Positions 6,376 to 12,660 of a stretch of 14,962 nucleotides of DNA are shown here, piece by piece. This DNA comes from Bacteroidota bacterium (GTDB taxonomy: Bacteria; Bacteroidota; Bacteroidia; Chitinophagales; LD1). The translations under genes were made by a program, and so were the position numbers. Location: the NCBI GenBank assembly GCA_028288545.1, contig JAQBNQ010000034.1, forward strand, positions 1 through 14,962, written 5' to 3'. How positions within the stretch are numbered: position 1 is the first letter of the stretch; each line of letters opens with the position of its first letter. The notes beneath the pieces were generated by a model. It saw only the letters and a program-made list of their open reading frames with translations, was not told where the DNA came from and did no database searches.

Positions 6376-6912
6376 TTACCGACTACTCACCCTATCTATC
6401 TTATACTTCAGTATTACGTTATTGCATAGGTCCTGTACCCGGGCACCGGTGGTGCGCATTTGGAGGTAGCCGGGTTTAATTATTTGGTAGGCGCTGTCGC
6501 CGCGGTTGGGGAGTGGGGTGGATAGAACGCAGATGGCTGCGGGAATATCCTTATCGGTTAGTTGCCCTACTTCTTTAAACCATTGCAACAGGATAGCCTT
6601 GTATTTTAATTCGTCGTCAATTTCGTTTATGGCGGTTACCTGACTGATGAAAGCTGCATTAGCGGCCCTGGCTTTGTTAAGCGCTATTGACAGAGCTGTG
6701 GTATCAACCACGGCATAATTATCGGCACGTACCATGTTAACGGCATCAAAAATTTTGTCGTTCAGTTCATCCTGTGGCGACAGGTTAACTTCCAACAGGC
6801 TGTCAATTTTAGTAAAAGAGTCAATGGCTGCTTTTTGCTTTTGGGCCGTGTTGCAACTGTTTAGCAGCTGGGCCAATAACAGGGCGCCAAGGATTTTATA
6901 TAAAAACTTCAT
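6376..6912 (-). CDS. Lipoprotein of unknown function
   Basis: 178 residues starting at the ATG at 6910-6912. The signal MKFLYKILGALLLAQLLNSC has lipobox LNSC, so Cys20 would be lipidated and the protein membrane-anchored. The mature part is mostly helical (SFTKIDSLLEVNLSPQDELN, ALNKARAANAAFISQVTAIN). No enzymatic motif is visible. It lies 70 bases downstream of the two small paralogues on the same strand and may share their transcript. A CAAAAATA at 6917-6924 (TATTTTTG on the minus strand) fits a -7 box but would leave almost no leader. Confidence 0.8.
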   Translation of the reverse strand: MKFLYKILGALLLAQLLNSCNTAQKQKAAIDSFTKIDSLLEVNLSPQDELNDKIFDAVNMVRADNYAVVDTTALSIALNKARAANAAFISQVTAINEIDDELKYKAILLQWFKEVGQLTDKDIPAAICVLSTPLPNRGDSAYQIIKPGYLQMRTTGARVQDLCNNVILKYKIDRVSSR

Positions 6913-6982
6913 GTTACAAAAATAGAACTCCCGGCAATATGTATGTATTGAAAGATATACCCGGTTTTTGTGTAGGAGATGC

Positions 6983-7210
6983 TCAGCGACCTGAATCTTT
7001 TTGTTGATGTTTAACTTCGGCCTTGTACCAGTGGGTGGCCTTGGTCCATTCTTTTTGGGCTTCTAATACGGTAGCCAGTAATTTTGCATTTAATTGTCCG
7101 TTGGGTTGGCGGCCGTGGGCCAGTAGTTCTTCGGTGGCCCTGTTCACCTTTTCGGAGGCGGCTTTAATTTCTAAAAACAACAGGTTTAAATCTCTTTCTT
7201 TCTTTTCCAT
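6983..7210 (-). CDS. Small helical protein, paralogue B of a tandem pair
   Basis: 75 residues, MEKKERDLNLLFLEIKAASE onward. It is clearly homologous to the next gene upstream: shared RDL-LLFLEIKAAS, VN-ATEELLA-GR, NG-L, LL and EAQ-EW, with 32 bases between the genes. The pattern suggests two long helices forming a hairpin or coiled coil. The tail is basic and polar. There is no signal, membrane segment or known motif. The role is unknown; hetero-oligomerisation with its paralogue is a plausible inference. Confidence 0.75.
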   Translation of the reverse strand: MEKKERDLNLLFLEIKAASEKVNRATEELLAHGRQPNGQLNAKLLATVLEAQKEWTKATHWYKAEVKHQQKDSGR

Positions 7211-7242
7211 TGGGGGGATGGTTAGAGTTTAGGGGAGTAAAC

Positions 7243-7467
7243 TTATATGCCCGGATTATTTTGCTGTTTGCTAATGGCTGTGTACCAGTCTGTGGTTTTT
7301 ACCCACTCCCTTTGTGCTTCAATAACTGCTTCTAACAGTTGGTGATTTAATTCGCCGTTAGCTTTGCGGCCATTAGCCAGCAGTTCTTCGGTGGCCTGGT
7401 TTACCCTTTGCGAGGCAGCTTTAATTTCCAAAAACAGAAGATCCAGATCTCTTTCTCTTTTTTGCAT
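7243..7467 (-). CDS. Small helical protein, paralogue A of a tandem pair
   Basis: 74 residues from the ATG at 7465-7467 (MQKRERDLDLLFLEIKAASQ ...). A longer reading from a TTG at 7473 adds only two residues and is less likely. It shares the RDL-LLFLEIKAAS and EAQ-EW motifs with the gene at 6983-7210, giving a tandem duplication. A perfect TAnnTTTG -7 element sits just upstream (7485-7492). It follows the XRE regulator gene by about 90 bases on the same strand, so it may be transcribed separately or together with it. Confidence 0.75.
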   Translation of the reverse strand: MQKRERDLDLLFLEIKAASQRVNQATEELLANGRKANGELNHQLLEAVIEAQREWVKTTDWYTAISKQQNNPGI

Positions 7468-7484
7468 TTGCAATCGAATTAAAA

Positions 7485-7492
7485 CAAAAATA
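7485..7492 (-). promoter_or_regulatory. Candidate -7 promoter element of the paralogue pair
   Basis: On the minus strand this reads TATTTTTG, a full match to TAnnTTTG, 18 bases before the ATG at 7467. No good TTTG -33 box is found at the usual distance, so the call is weak. A small dyad AAGTTG/CAACTT (7512-7533) lies just upstream and could end the XRE transcript. Confidence 0.35.
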
Positions 7493-7556
7493 ACCGTGAT
7501 GAATTAATTGGAAGTTGTCGTATAGACCAACTTTTCTGGCCCTTTATTAATTTTTC

Positions 7557-7826
7557 TTAATTCCTTATTCCTTTATCCGTTTTGGTGTTTAGCTTACCCG
7601 GCGCCACAGTCATTAATATAAAATCGGCCTGTTCGCACTCCAGCTTGTGTATCACCTTATCCAGGTAATCAAGGGTAAGGTTTATTCTTCCGTTTTCCAT
7701 GCGCCAGATGTACTGTCTGTCTACACCCAATAAATCACCCAAACCTTGTTGCGTAAGGTTTTTTTCTTTTCGCTTGGTCTGTATCATTAACCCGATAATT
7801 TCTTTAGAAGTCCTCATCGGATCCAT
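7557..7826 (-). CDS. XRE-family (HTH_3) transcriptional regulator
   Basis: 89 residues. The helix-turn-helix spans about residues 10-62: IGLMIQTKRKEKNLTQQGLG, DLLGVDRQYIWRMENGRINL, TLDYLDKVIHKLEC. The LTQQ, LGV and WRMENGR positions are those of Cro/C1-type DNA-binding domains. Only a short tail follows, so it probably has no ligand domain. ATG occurs at both 7824-7826 and 7815-7817; either could be used. The upstream gap holds several GTAAC/GTTAC words (7841-7933) that are good candidates for its own operators. Confidence 0.88.
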   Translation of the reverse strand: MDPMRTSKEIIGLMIQTKRKEKNLTQQGLGDLLGVDRQYIWRMENGRINLTLDYLDKVIHKLECEQADFILMTVAPGKLNTKTDKGIRN

Positions 7827-7840
7827 GGGTGCAAATTTTC

Positions 7841-7933
7841 GTAACTTGACGTAAAGTCATGTAACCTTTGCACGGTTACAAAGGTCGCTACAATTAGGTT
7901 TGAACCGGTTACAGAATTGCGTTTTAAAGTTAC
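7841..7933. promoter_or_regulatory. Cluster of GTAAC/GTTAC half sites upstream of the XRE gene
   Basis: GTAAC occurs at 7841 and 7861, and GTTAC at 7875, 7908 and 7929. GTAACC (7861-7866) and GGTTAC (7874-7879) form a perfect inverted repeat. TGAC (7847-7850) and GTCA (7856-7859) form another dyad. Such a set in 93 bases just before an XRE start suggests autoregulation. Confidence 0.5.
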
Positions 7934-7938
7934 ACAAT

Positions 7939-8859
7939 TCACACATTTTGCCTGACTGAATTACTGCAAAAATTTTGGATTTCATTAACAAAATCGCAAT
8001 CGCTTGTTGTTTGAGGCACCAAAGGTTTGTGTTGCAGTAATGTTTGAATATAAAGCAGCCGGTTTACTTCGTATTGCAACTGGTCTTCGTCCGATTCGGT
8101 TAATAGTTTGCCTGTTTTTAAACGCGTTAACTGGTGAGTAATACTGGTAACTGCACCGAATTTATTTGGGCGATTATTGAGCGCCGTTTTTTTTGCAACC
8201 AGTTGGCGCACCAGCAACCAACGGGCTTTTTCGCGCAGTTCGGTAATGGAGGATTCAGAAATATCAATTTTGAAGATTTTAGAAAGCAGGTTTAGTTTGG
8301 CGGAAATATTAAAGACCTGCTGTTCGTCTTTTACTGTGGCATCAGTGTTGCTGGTTTTGAAATCTTTAAGGATATCGTTTAGCAACTGCTCCTTCATATC
8401 AGGCTGATTGAGCAGGTTTGTTTCGGGTAGCGCCTTGGTTGCGGTGGAAAGCACCTGTGCTTTTTTATCGAGGTATTTATTGAGGACGCTGCAGAAAAAT
8501 TCGACGCTGAATACCTGGTAGTGATTTACTTTATCGTTGCCATACTCGCCGCAAAGATTTAGTTCGAAGGCGAGTTCGAGTTCTTTGGGATTGAGCTGCG
8601 AAGCATATCTTTCATTCCAGAATTTAAGGCAGAGTAGTAAGATGGGTTTGGGCGGTAAATCCTTTATGCCGCAGGAGACGCAGATGATCCCCACCTGTCT
8701 AAGCAATTCCTCGCTGCTTAACATTTTGGCTTCTGAGCTTTTCGCTAAATTAATTTTGCTGTGAACGCTAGTCAAGTTTTTGGTTAAGGAATTCGGTAAG
8801 TACTGATTGCTTAATTCGGCCAAGCTTTGGGTCTGATTGTGACGTGTGGTTGTTTCCAT
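7939..8859 (-). CDS. Phage-type early protein, unknown function
   Basis: 306 residues from the ATG at 8857-8859. If the internal ATG at 8722-8724 (MLSSEELLRQ) is used instead, the protein has 261 residues and the 92-base overlap with the upstream gene disappears. A central block (LNPKELELAFELNLCGEYGN, VNHYQVFSVEFFCSVLNKYL) resembles, from memory, a family of early proteins in Bacteroidota phages and integrated elements. Cys pairs VSCG and FFC are present, but no complete metal site. The C-terminal half is helical and basic (REKARWLLVRQLVAKKTALN). It lies directly downstream of the replication-initiator-like gene, which supports a replication-associated role by context only. Confidence 0.65.
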   Translation of the reverse strand: METTTRHNQTQSLAELSNQYLPNSLTKNLTSVHSKINLAKSSEAKMLSSEELLRQVGIICVSCGIKDLPPKPILLLCLKFWNERYASQLNPKELELAFELNLCGEYGNDKVNHYQVFSVEFFCSVLNKYLDKKAQVLSTATKALPETNLLNQPDMKEQLLNDILKDFKTSNTDATVKDEQQVFNISAKLNLLSKIFKIDISESSITELREKARWLLVRQLVAKKTALNNRPNKFGAVTSITHQLTRLKTGKLLTESDEDQLQYEVNRLLYIQTLLQHKPLVPQTTSDCDFVNEIQNFCSNSVRQNV

Positions 8860-9535
8860 TGAAATTGTTTTTTGATTGATTGATTGGGGAGTGTTTTTTA
8901 AAATCCTGCAGTAAAATTTTGCGCAAAGTGCCTAAGGGATATTTGCTGCTTTCGCCGGTTATTTTCATTTCGCCCAGGCGGGCGGCAACAAAATTTTCGA
9001 ATGTTTTAAAATCGGTTTTTAGGGCAGTTACACTTTCGCGCAAAAAAGATTCGTCAAACAGAGTTGCTTTTTCGATCAAATCGTGGCTGTAAAAATTTTC
9101 ATTCAAAAAAAATTCTTCAGCCCCGCTTTTAGAGGGAGAGGGTTTAGGTTTTTGTTTTAGTTTATTATTAATAAGGTATGAATCGTCAACTTCTGTTCCA
9201 ACTTCTGCTTCAACTTCTGACCTAACTTCTGCTTTTAAATCATAAGTCCGCGATTCGATATTGAATAAATGGTAGGTACATTTGCGCTGTCCTTGCCTTA
9301 CTTCAAACTTCAAAAGTTCTGCCTGTTTAAGGTTCATAAGAGCGTTGCGGAGCGTTCGGTATGTACTAAAGTTCAAGTCATTAAAAATGGCGGCGTCGGC
9401 TATCCGTATCGGATTTTTCCAGCTTCTTCCATTGCTGAATTTTAGGAGAAACATATAGATTGAGACTTCCCAATGCCCTAATGCATGGACTTCATGCTGT
9501 TTCCAGTAATAATTTAATTGTTTGATGTAGTTCAT
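8768..9535 (-). CDS. Winged-helix replication-initiator-like protein
   Basis: 255 residues from the ATG at 9533-9535. The N-terminal 95 residues (MNYIKQLNYYWKQHEVHALG, SIYMFLLKFSNGRSWKNPIR, STYRTLRNALMNLKQAELLK) are a winged-helix domain of a type common in Bacteroidota prophages and mobile elements, where it opens replication or regulatory proteins. Residues 101-116 are four tetrapeptides of the form (A/S/T)EVx encoded by a 12-bp tandem repeat. A basic, proline-containing linker (KQKPKPSPSKSG) and a C-terminal helical domain (LKTDFKTFENFVAARLGEMK) follow, the layout of DnaD-like or phage initiator proteins. The last 31 codons overlap the next gene. Confidence 0.7.
   Translation of the reverse strand: MNYIKQLNYYWKQHEVHALGHWEVSIYMFLLKFSNGRSWKNPIRIADAAIFNDLNFSTYRTLRNALMNLKQAELLKFEVRQGQRKCTYHLFNIESRTYDLKAEVRSEVEAEVGTEVDDSYLINNKLKQKPKPSPSKSGAEEFFLNENFYSHDLIEKATLFDESFLRESVTALKTDFKTFENFVAARLGEMKITGESSKYPLGTLRKILLQDFKKHSPINQSKNNFNGNNHTSQSDPKLGRIKQSVLTEFLNQKLD
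9188..9235 (-). repeat. 12-bp tandem repeat, four units, inside a gene
   Basis: AACTTCTG recurs at 9188, 9200, 9212 and 9224, exactly 12 bases apart, with a variable four-base remainder. On the coding strand it encodes AEVR-SEVE-AEVG-TEVD. The length being a multiple of three means unit gain or loss would keep the frame. Confidence 0.85.
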
Positions 9536-9618
9536 ATGAGATGTTTTTTGTCAGATGATCATTGCCTTGAAGGATTGCGCCAAATGCAATGAGGAGCCTG
9601 GTTTGCGAGTGCGCCTAA

Positions 9619-9697
9619 CCTCACCCGGTCTTTGCCCAGCGAAAGGCGGGATGAAACACTTCGCTCGACCCTCTCCATTGCATGGAGGGGAAATGAG
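9619..9697. repeat. Composite hairpin repeat (copy 2)
   Basis: CCTCACC, a GC-rich arm, GCGAAAGGCGGGATGAAAC, then ACTTCGCTCGACC and the hairpin CTCTCCAT-TGC-ATGGAGGGG, then AAATGAGG. The order matches 1365-1431, and the head matches 247-261. It sits in the 195-base gap between 9536 and 9730, where no gene is seen. Confidence 0.65.
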
Positions 9698-9730
9698 GTG
9701 TGAGGAAATTTCTGAGGACTCGCCGGTTTT

Positions 9731-10078
9731 TTAATCGGCCAATTGCTCTGCCAGATCAATAATGCGCAGGGCTACTTTGGGGCGGTCTTCGTCGGTTAAA
9801 AAATATTCTTTGTAGTTAAGGCGCTTGTTGTTTTCGTCACGCGCCCATTCGCGTTTTACGGGGATGCCGAATTGAATGAGGTCGATGGAGCGGCGGCGTA
9901 TATCGCCGATTTCGCTATTTACGCCTGTGCGCATGGTAATGCGTTCGCCGGTTAACAGGCGTTTTAAAACTTTCCAGCATTGGTTGTTAAAGTCGGCGCG
10001 GCGAAGGTTTAAATAGGCCTGGCTGGAGGGATTGTTTTCGGTGCGGTGCACGATGTCGAAGTTGATGTTTAGTTCCAT
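9731..10078 (-). CDS. Small HTH protein of phage type (HTH_39-like)
   Basis: 115 residues from the ATG at 10076-10078. The central part, NNQCWKVLKRLLTGERITMR, then TGVNSEIGDIRRRSIDLIQF, then GIPVKREWARD and KEYFLTDED, has the order of a small winged helix: a helix ending with a 'resolution' loop, a recognition helix with RRR, and a GIPV...KEYFL wing. This recalls phage helix-turn-helix domains such as Pfam HTH_39. Its place in a divergent early region suggests regulation or replication. Its start abuts the TAGTATTTAGTAGTTAG repeat. Confidence 0.65.
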   Translation of the reverse strand: MELNINFDIVHRTENNPSSQAYLNLRRADFNNQCWKVLKRLLTGERITMRTGVNSEIGDIRRRSIDLIQFGIPVKREWARDENNKRLNYKEYFLTDEDRPKVALRIIDLAEQLAD

Positions 10079-10083
10079 TTGAA

Positions 10084-10114
10084 TAGTATTTAGTAGTTAG
10101 TATTGAGTATTGAG
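10084..10114. repeat. TAGTATTTAGTAGTTAG word repeat (copy 2)
   Basis: TAGTATTTAGTAGTTAG is followed by TATTGAGTATTGAG. As at 1771-1802, the words start within a few bases of a minus-strand start codon. From about 10130 to 10165 a decayed relative of the CTCTCCAT...ATGGAGAGGG hairpin follows. Confidence 0.6.
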
Positions 10115-10175
10115 ATAGTGCAAACAGCCGGTCCTTCTCTATTGGATGAAGAGGGAATGAGACCCAGCTTAGGGT

Positions 10176-10454
10176 TTAGGAGGCCTTTAGCAGTTGTGGT
10201 AGTTGATGGCGTTTTAAGTGAGTGAGTGGTGTGATGTATTGTAGTACTTCGTGGTAATCATCCAGGCAGTGGGTGCAGATGTAGTTTTGAGCGTCGGGTT
10301 TGTAGGTTAGGTTATCTGAATCGGTGAGTTCGCCACATGCTGCGCATTTTTGTTGTTGAGCACAGGTTGGGCAATAGTCGCCTATGTGGGTGTTGTGTTT
10401 TGTTAGCTGGCGGATGGGGTATCGGTATCCGCATTGGTGGCAGAGGAAGTACAT
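10176..10454 (-). CDS. Small protein with four CxxC zinc-binding pairs
   Basis: 92 residues from the ATG at 10452-10454. The Cys pairs are CHQC (residues 5-8), CPTC (28-31), CAAC (37-40) and CTHC (60-63), enough for two zinc sites. A helical, His- and Leu-rich tail (ITPLTHLKRHQLPQLLKAS) follows. The spacing is that of treble-clef or rubredoxin-like ribbons seen in small phage and nucleic-acid-binding proteins. The partner is unknown. AATTAGCG repeats begin eight bases before the start codon, as at 1214. Confidence 0.75.
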   Translation of the reverse strand: MYFLCHQCGYRYPIRQLTKHNTHIGDYCPTCAQQQKCAACGELTDSDNLTYKPDAQNYICTHCLDDYHEVLQYITPLTHLKRHQLPQLLKAS

Positions 10455-10617
10455 AATGAGAATTAGCGAATGATGGAATTAGCGAATGGGGTTGTAGGGG
10501 CGGACCCATGTGTTCGCCCGGAAATGTGATATGAGGGGCGAAACCCGCGTTAGGGATTGAGTGGATCCCGATTTTTATCGGGAGGAGCGAAAGCCCGTAT
10601 AACGCCCAACATTGAAT
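10455..10617. repeat. Repeat-filled gap: AATTAGCG words and two hairpins
   Basis: AATTAGCGAATG words lie at about 10461 and 10478. GGGCGGAC (10498-10505) pairs with GTTCGCCC (10512-10519) with one weak position. CCCGAT-TTTT-ATCGGG (10567-10582) is a perfect hairpin. No gene is seen. Confidence 0.65.
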
Positions 10618-10791
10618 CTAGTTGCTGAGTATTTTTTTTAGTTGTTTAAGGGTTTTGCGCATGGCTTTTAATTTTTTGTGAATGGCAGTTCGGCTACTCT
10701 CACTGTGACTTTGGTAAGCGGAGCGGTATTTTTTTGTTGTTATCTCGAATGAGAACGATGGTGTGAAAATGAGTTTGAATCGTTTTGGCAT
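10618..10791 (-). CDS. Small basic peptide (57 aa)
   Basis: The ATG at 10789-10791 gives MPKRFKLIFTPSFSFEITTK and then KYRSAYQSHSESSRTAIHKK, ending in LKAMRKTLKQLKKILSN. A longer reading from a TTG at 10830 adds 13 residues and is less likely. The C-terminal half is an amphipathic, very basic helix. Small basic proteins are common first genes of phage early operons, and this is the first gene opposite the S24 repressor. It has no recognised family. Confidence 0.5.
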   Translation of the reverse strand: MPKRFKLIFTPSFSFEITTKKYRSAYQSHSESSRTAIHKKLKAMRKTLKQLKKILSN

Positions 10792-11125
10792 ATGGGGGAT
10801 TTTAATGTGATCGTTTAAAAACCGCGTCAAGGGCTTGACGGGTGTTTGTTTTTTTTAATCTACTCCCTGCTCCGTCCCGCCGGTGAAGGGGGGAATTGTA
10901 ATTGGGGCGGGACGCTTTAGCCAGGATGGTAAAAGAAGCAGAGACCTTCTGCCTGAGAGAGGGGGGTAGAATAGTTGTTTGTTGTTAGTTGTCTGTTGTT
11001 AGAGGATCAGCCGGCTGTTGTCTAAAATCTTGTGTCTAATATCTATTGTCTAGTTGGAAATTGTTTTTACTTTTGTTTTCAAATATGGTACAAATATAAA
11101 CATAAGTTTTCAAAAAAGAAAAATT
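10792..11125. other. Divergent control region with hairpin and repeat words
   Basis: No gene is seen. CGTCCCGCC (10873-10881) pairs perfectly with GGCGGGACG (10906-10914). From about 10975 to 11055 there are TTGTTAGTTGTCTG and TTGTCTAAAATCTTGTGTCTAATATC words, a third degenerate word family. The operators at 11069-11146 are listed separately. Confidence 0.6.
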
Positions 11126-11146
11126 ATGAAAACAAAAGTTTTCAAC
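11069..11146 (+). promoter_or_regulatory. Phased operator-like repeats of the S24 repressor gene
   Basis: GTTTTCAA occurs at 11075, 11106 and 11138, spaced 31 and 32 bases, close to three helical turns. ACTTTTGTTTTCA (11069-11081) is the exact reverse complement of TGAAAACAAAAGT (11127-11139). TGAAAAC-AAAA-GTTTTCA (11127-11144) is a separate dyad covering the start codon. This suits cooperative autoregulation by the repressor; binding is inference. Confidence 0.55.
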
Positions 11147-11854
11147 ATGGTTTCGGAACAGGATGGGTTTTTGGCTGATATTAAGCGGCTAAAAGAGACC
11201 CGCGCAATTGTTAAAGACGTGGAGATAGTAGAGAACACGGGGTTTTCGAAAAGCGTGGTTTCTAACTATTTATCGGGGCGGGTTAGTCCGAGCAAAAATT
11301 TTTTGGAGAAGTTTTATGGCCATTATGGAAAGTACCTGGCTACCAATGTTTCGGAGCCAAACGTTAAGTACTATAATAAAAAGGAGAACGGAAATTTTAT
11401 TGACCTGGGTACCCAGTTGCTGATGCAGGTTCCTTTGGTAAATCAATATGCTTACGCAGGTTACTTAACCGGTTACGGCGATGCCAACTACATGGATGAG
11501 TTGCCGAAAGTTCCTTTTATTGTTGACCGTGAATATAAGGGAAAATATGTATGTTTTGAGGTGCGAGGAGATAGCATGGATGACGGCACCAGCGATAGTT
11601 ATCTGCCCGGAGACATTGCCTTGTGCCGCGAGATAAGCAACAACTTATGGAAAAGCAAACTGCACATTAGTAAGTGGGATTTTATTATCGTGCACAAAAC
11701 GGAGGGTATCCTGATCAAAAAAATAACTGCCCATAATGTTGAGTTGGGAACGCTGCGTTTGCATTCGCTGAATAATTTGTACGAGGATTTTACGATTAAC
11801 CTAAAGGATGTGGCGCAGTTGTTTAACGTGATTAAGATTGAACGCAAAAAATAA
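11126..11854 (+). CDS. S24-family (LexA/CI-like) phage-type repressor
   Basis: 242 residues from the ATG at 11126; an upstream reading from 11054 would translate the operators. Residues 14-66 hold a helix-turn-helix (VEIVENTGFSKSVVSNYLSG, RVSPSKNFLEKF). Residues about 102-240 form the S24 peptidase/dimer domain. YAYAGYL at 108-114 gives an Ala111-Gly112 pair at the usual self-cleavage position, VRGDSMDD supplies Ser150, and ILIKKI supplies the likely Lys198. Proteins of this type repress early promoters and cleave themselves when RecA is activated by DNA damage. It is divergent from the minus-strand early genes, the classic immunity-region layout. The stop codon is followed at once by an AATTAGCGAATG repeat. 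Confidence 0.88.
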   Translation: MKTKVFNMVSEQDGFLADIKRLKETRAIVKDVEIVENTGFSKSVVSNYLSGRVSPSKNFLEKFYGHYGKYLATNVSEPNVKYYNKKENGNFIDLGTQLLMQVPLVNQYAYAGYLTGYGDANYMDELPKVPFIVDREYKGKYVCFEVRGDSMDDGTSDSYLPGDIALCREISNNLWKSKLHISKWDFIIVHKTEGILIKKITAHNVELGTLRLHSLNNLYEDFTINLKDVAQLFNVIKIERKK

Positions 11855-11935
11855 TTAGCGAATGGGGGAATTAGCGAATGCGGAATGTGATGACGTGATA
11901 ATTAGCGAATGAGAGGAATGTGCGAATGGGTAAAT
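11853..11935. repeat. AATTAGCGAATG word cluster after the repressor gene
   Basis: Three AATTAGCGAATG words between 11853 and about 11915, with GTGATGACGTGATAATT between them. The first word starts at the TAA stop. There is no GTCCG hairpin unit here. The block fills the gap between convergent genes. Confidence 0.65.
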
Positions 11936-11970
11936 GGAAGGGCGACTTAATTTCCTTGTTCCAATTTAAC

Positions 11971-12456
11971 CTATTCGTGCATATTGCCACCAGCGGTAGT
12001 ACTATCTATAAGGCCGGACCCTCCATAATGATATACCCTGATTGAGGGAGCGGCAATTTCCATTTTTCCATCTGTAATAGACAGCAATATAGAATCATTA
12101 TAGTTACCGGTGCTTAGGTAAACGTCGTTGGCGCCCCGGTTAAATTCAATAGCACATTCATTAGCAGCCAACGAGTGGGTTGCCGCCTTGTCCTCGCTTA
12201 CTATTTTAAAAAAGCCTTGAGTCTTTGGCAGGACCGAAAAAAATACCTGGTACGAATTTACCCCGTTACAGGCAAAAAGCTGGTTGCTATCTACCCTCAC
12301 AACTGAAGTTGCAGTGTATGTGCTGTCTTTAACCTGCCACACGGCATATTGAGTTGTGACGACAGGCGTTGGTTCCAGTTTAGCGCCACATCCTGCTAAA
12401 AAGGCCAGTGCTGAAAATACTATTGCATAAAGTGTAACGAGGAATTTTATCTTCAT
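11971..12456 (-). CDS. Lipoprotein with beta-rich domain, unknown
   Basis: I chose the ATG at 12454-12456, giving 161 residues; a longer frame to 12510 lacks a sensible signal. MKIKFLVTLYAIVFSALAFL followed by AGC gives a lipobox LAGC with Cys23. The mature part is beta-rich and Thr/Ser-rich (TTQYAVWQVKDSTYTATSVV, VDSNQLFACNGVNSYQVFF, YLSTGNYNDSILLSITDG) with two further Cys (AC, EC) that could form a disulphide. It suits a small cell-surface lipoprotein. The family is not recognised. Confidence 0.75.
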   Translation of the reverse strand: MKIKFLVTLYAIVFSALAFLAGCGAKLEPTPVVTTQYAVWQVKDSTYTATSVVRVDSNQLFACNGVNSYQVFFSVLPKTQGFFKIVSEDKAATHSLAANECAIEFNRGANDVYLSTGNYNDSILLSITDGKMEIAAPSIRVYHYGGSGLIDSTTAGGNMHE

Positions 12457-12559
12457 AAATATTTGTTGGCTTTTAGAATAAAAAAAATTAATTCGTGGTA
12501 ATAGTAACATTATTCCGGTTGTAGAAAGGGTAATTTGATGAAGTGATTTCCGTAAGGGT

Positions 12560-12655
12560 GGGATGAAATAAATGTGATAATGTGATAATGAGGGAATGTA
12601 ATAATTAGTGAATTAGCGCCCGCCCGGATGACAAGGTCGGACTGGAATGGGTGAA
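12560..12655. repeat. GGGATGAAA/GTGATAATG words and one GCCCG...CGGAC hairpin unit
   Basis: GGGATGAAATAAATGTGATAATG starts the block; a close relative is at 14379-14400. A decayed hairpin unit follows at 12618-12642, preceded by GAATTAGC. The block lies just after the stop of the minus-strand gene at 12661-12936. The remaining gap to 12456 shows no gene. Confidence 0.6.
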
Positions 12656-12660
12656 TTGAG

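Noticed and set aside
6917..6924. TATTTTTG (minus strand) as promoter of the lipoprotein gene
   Set aside because: It would place transcription start at the ATG itself and lacks a -33 box; may be chance.
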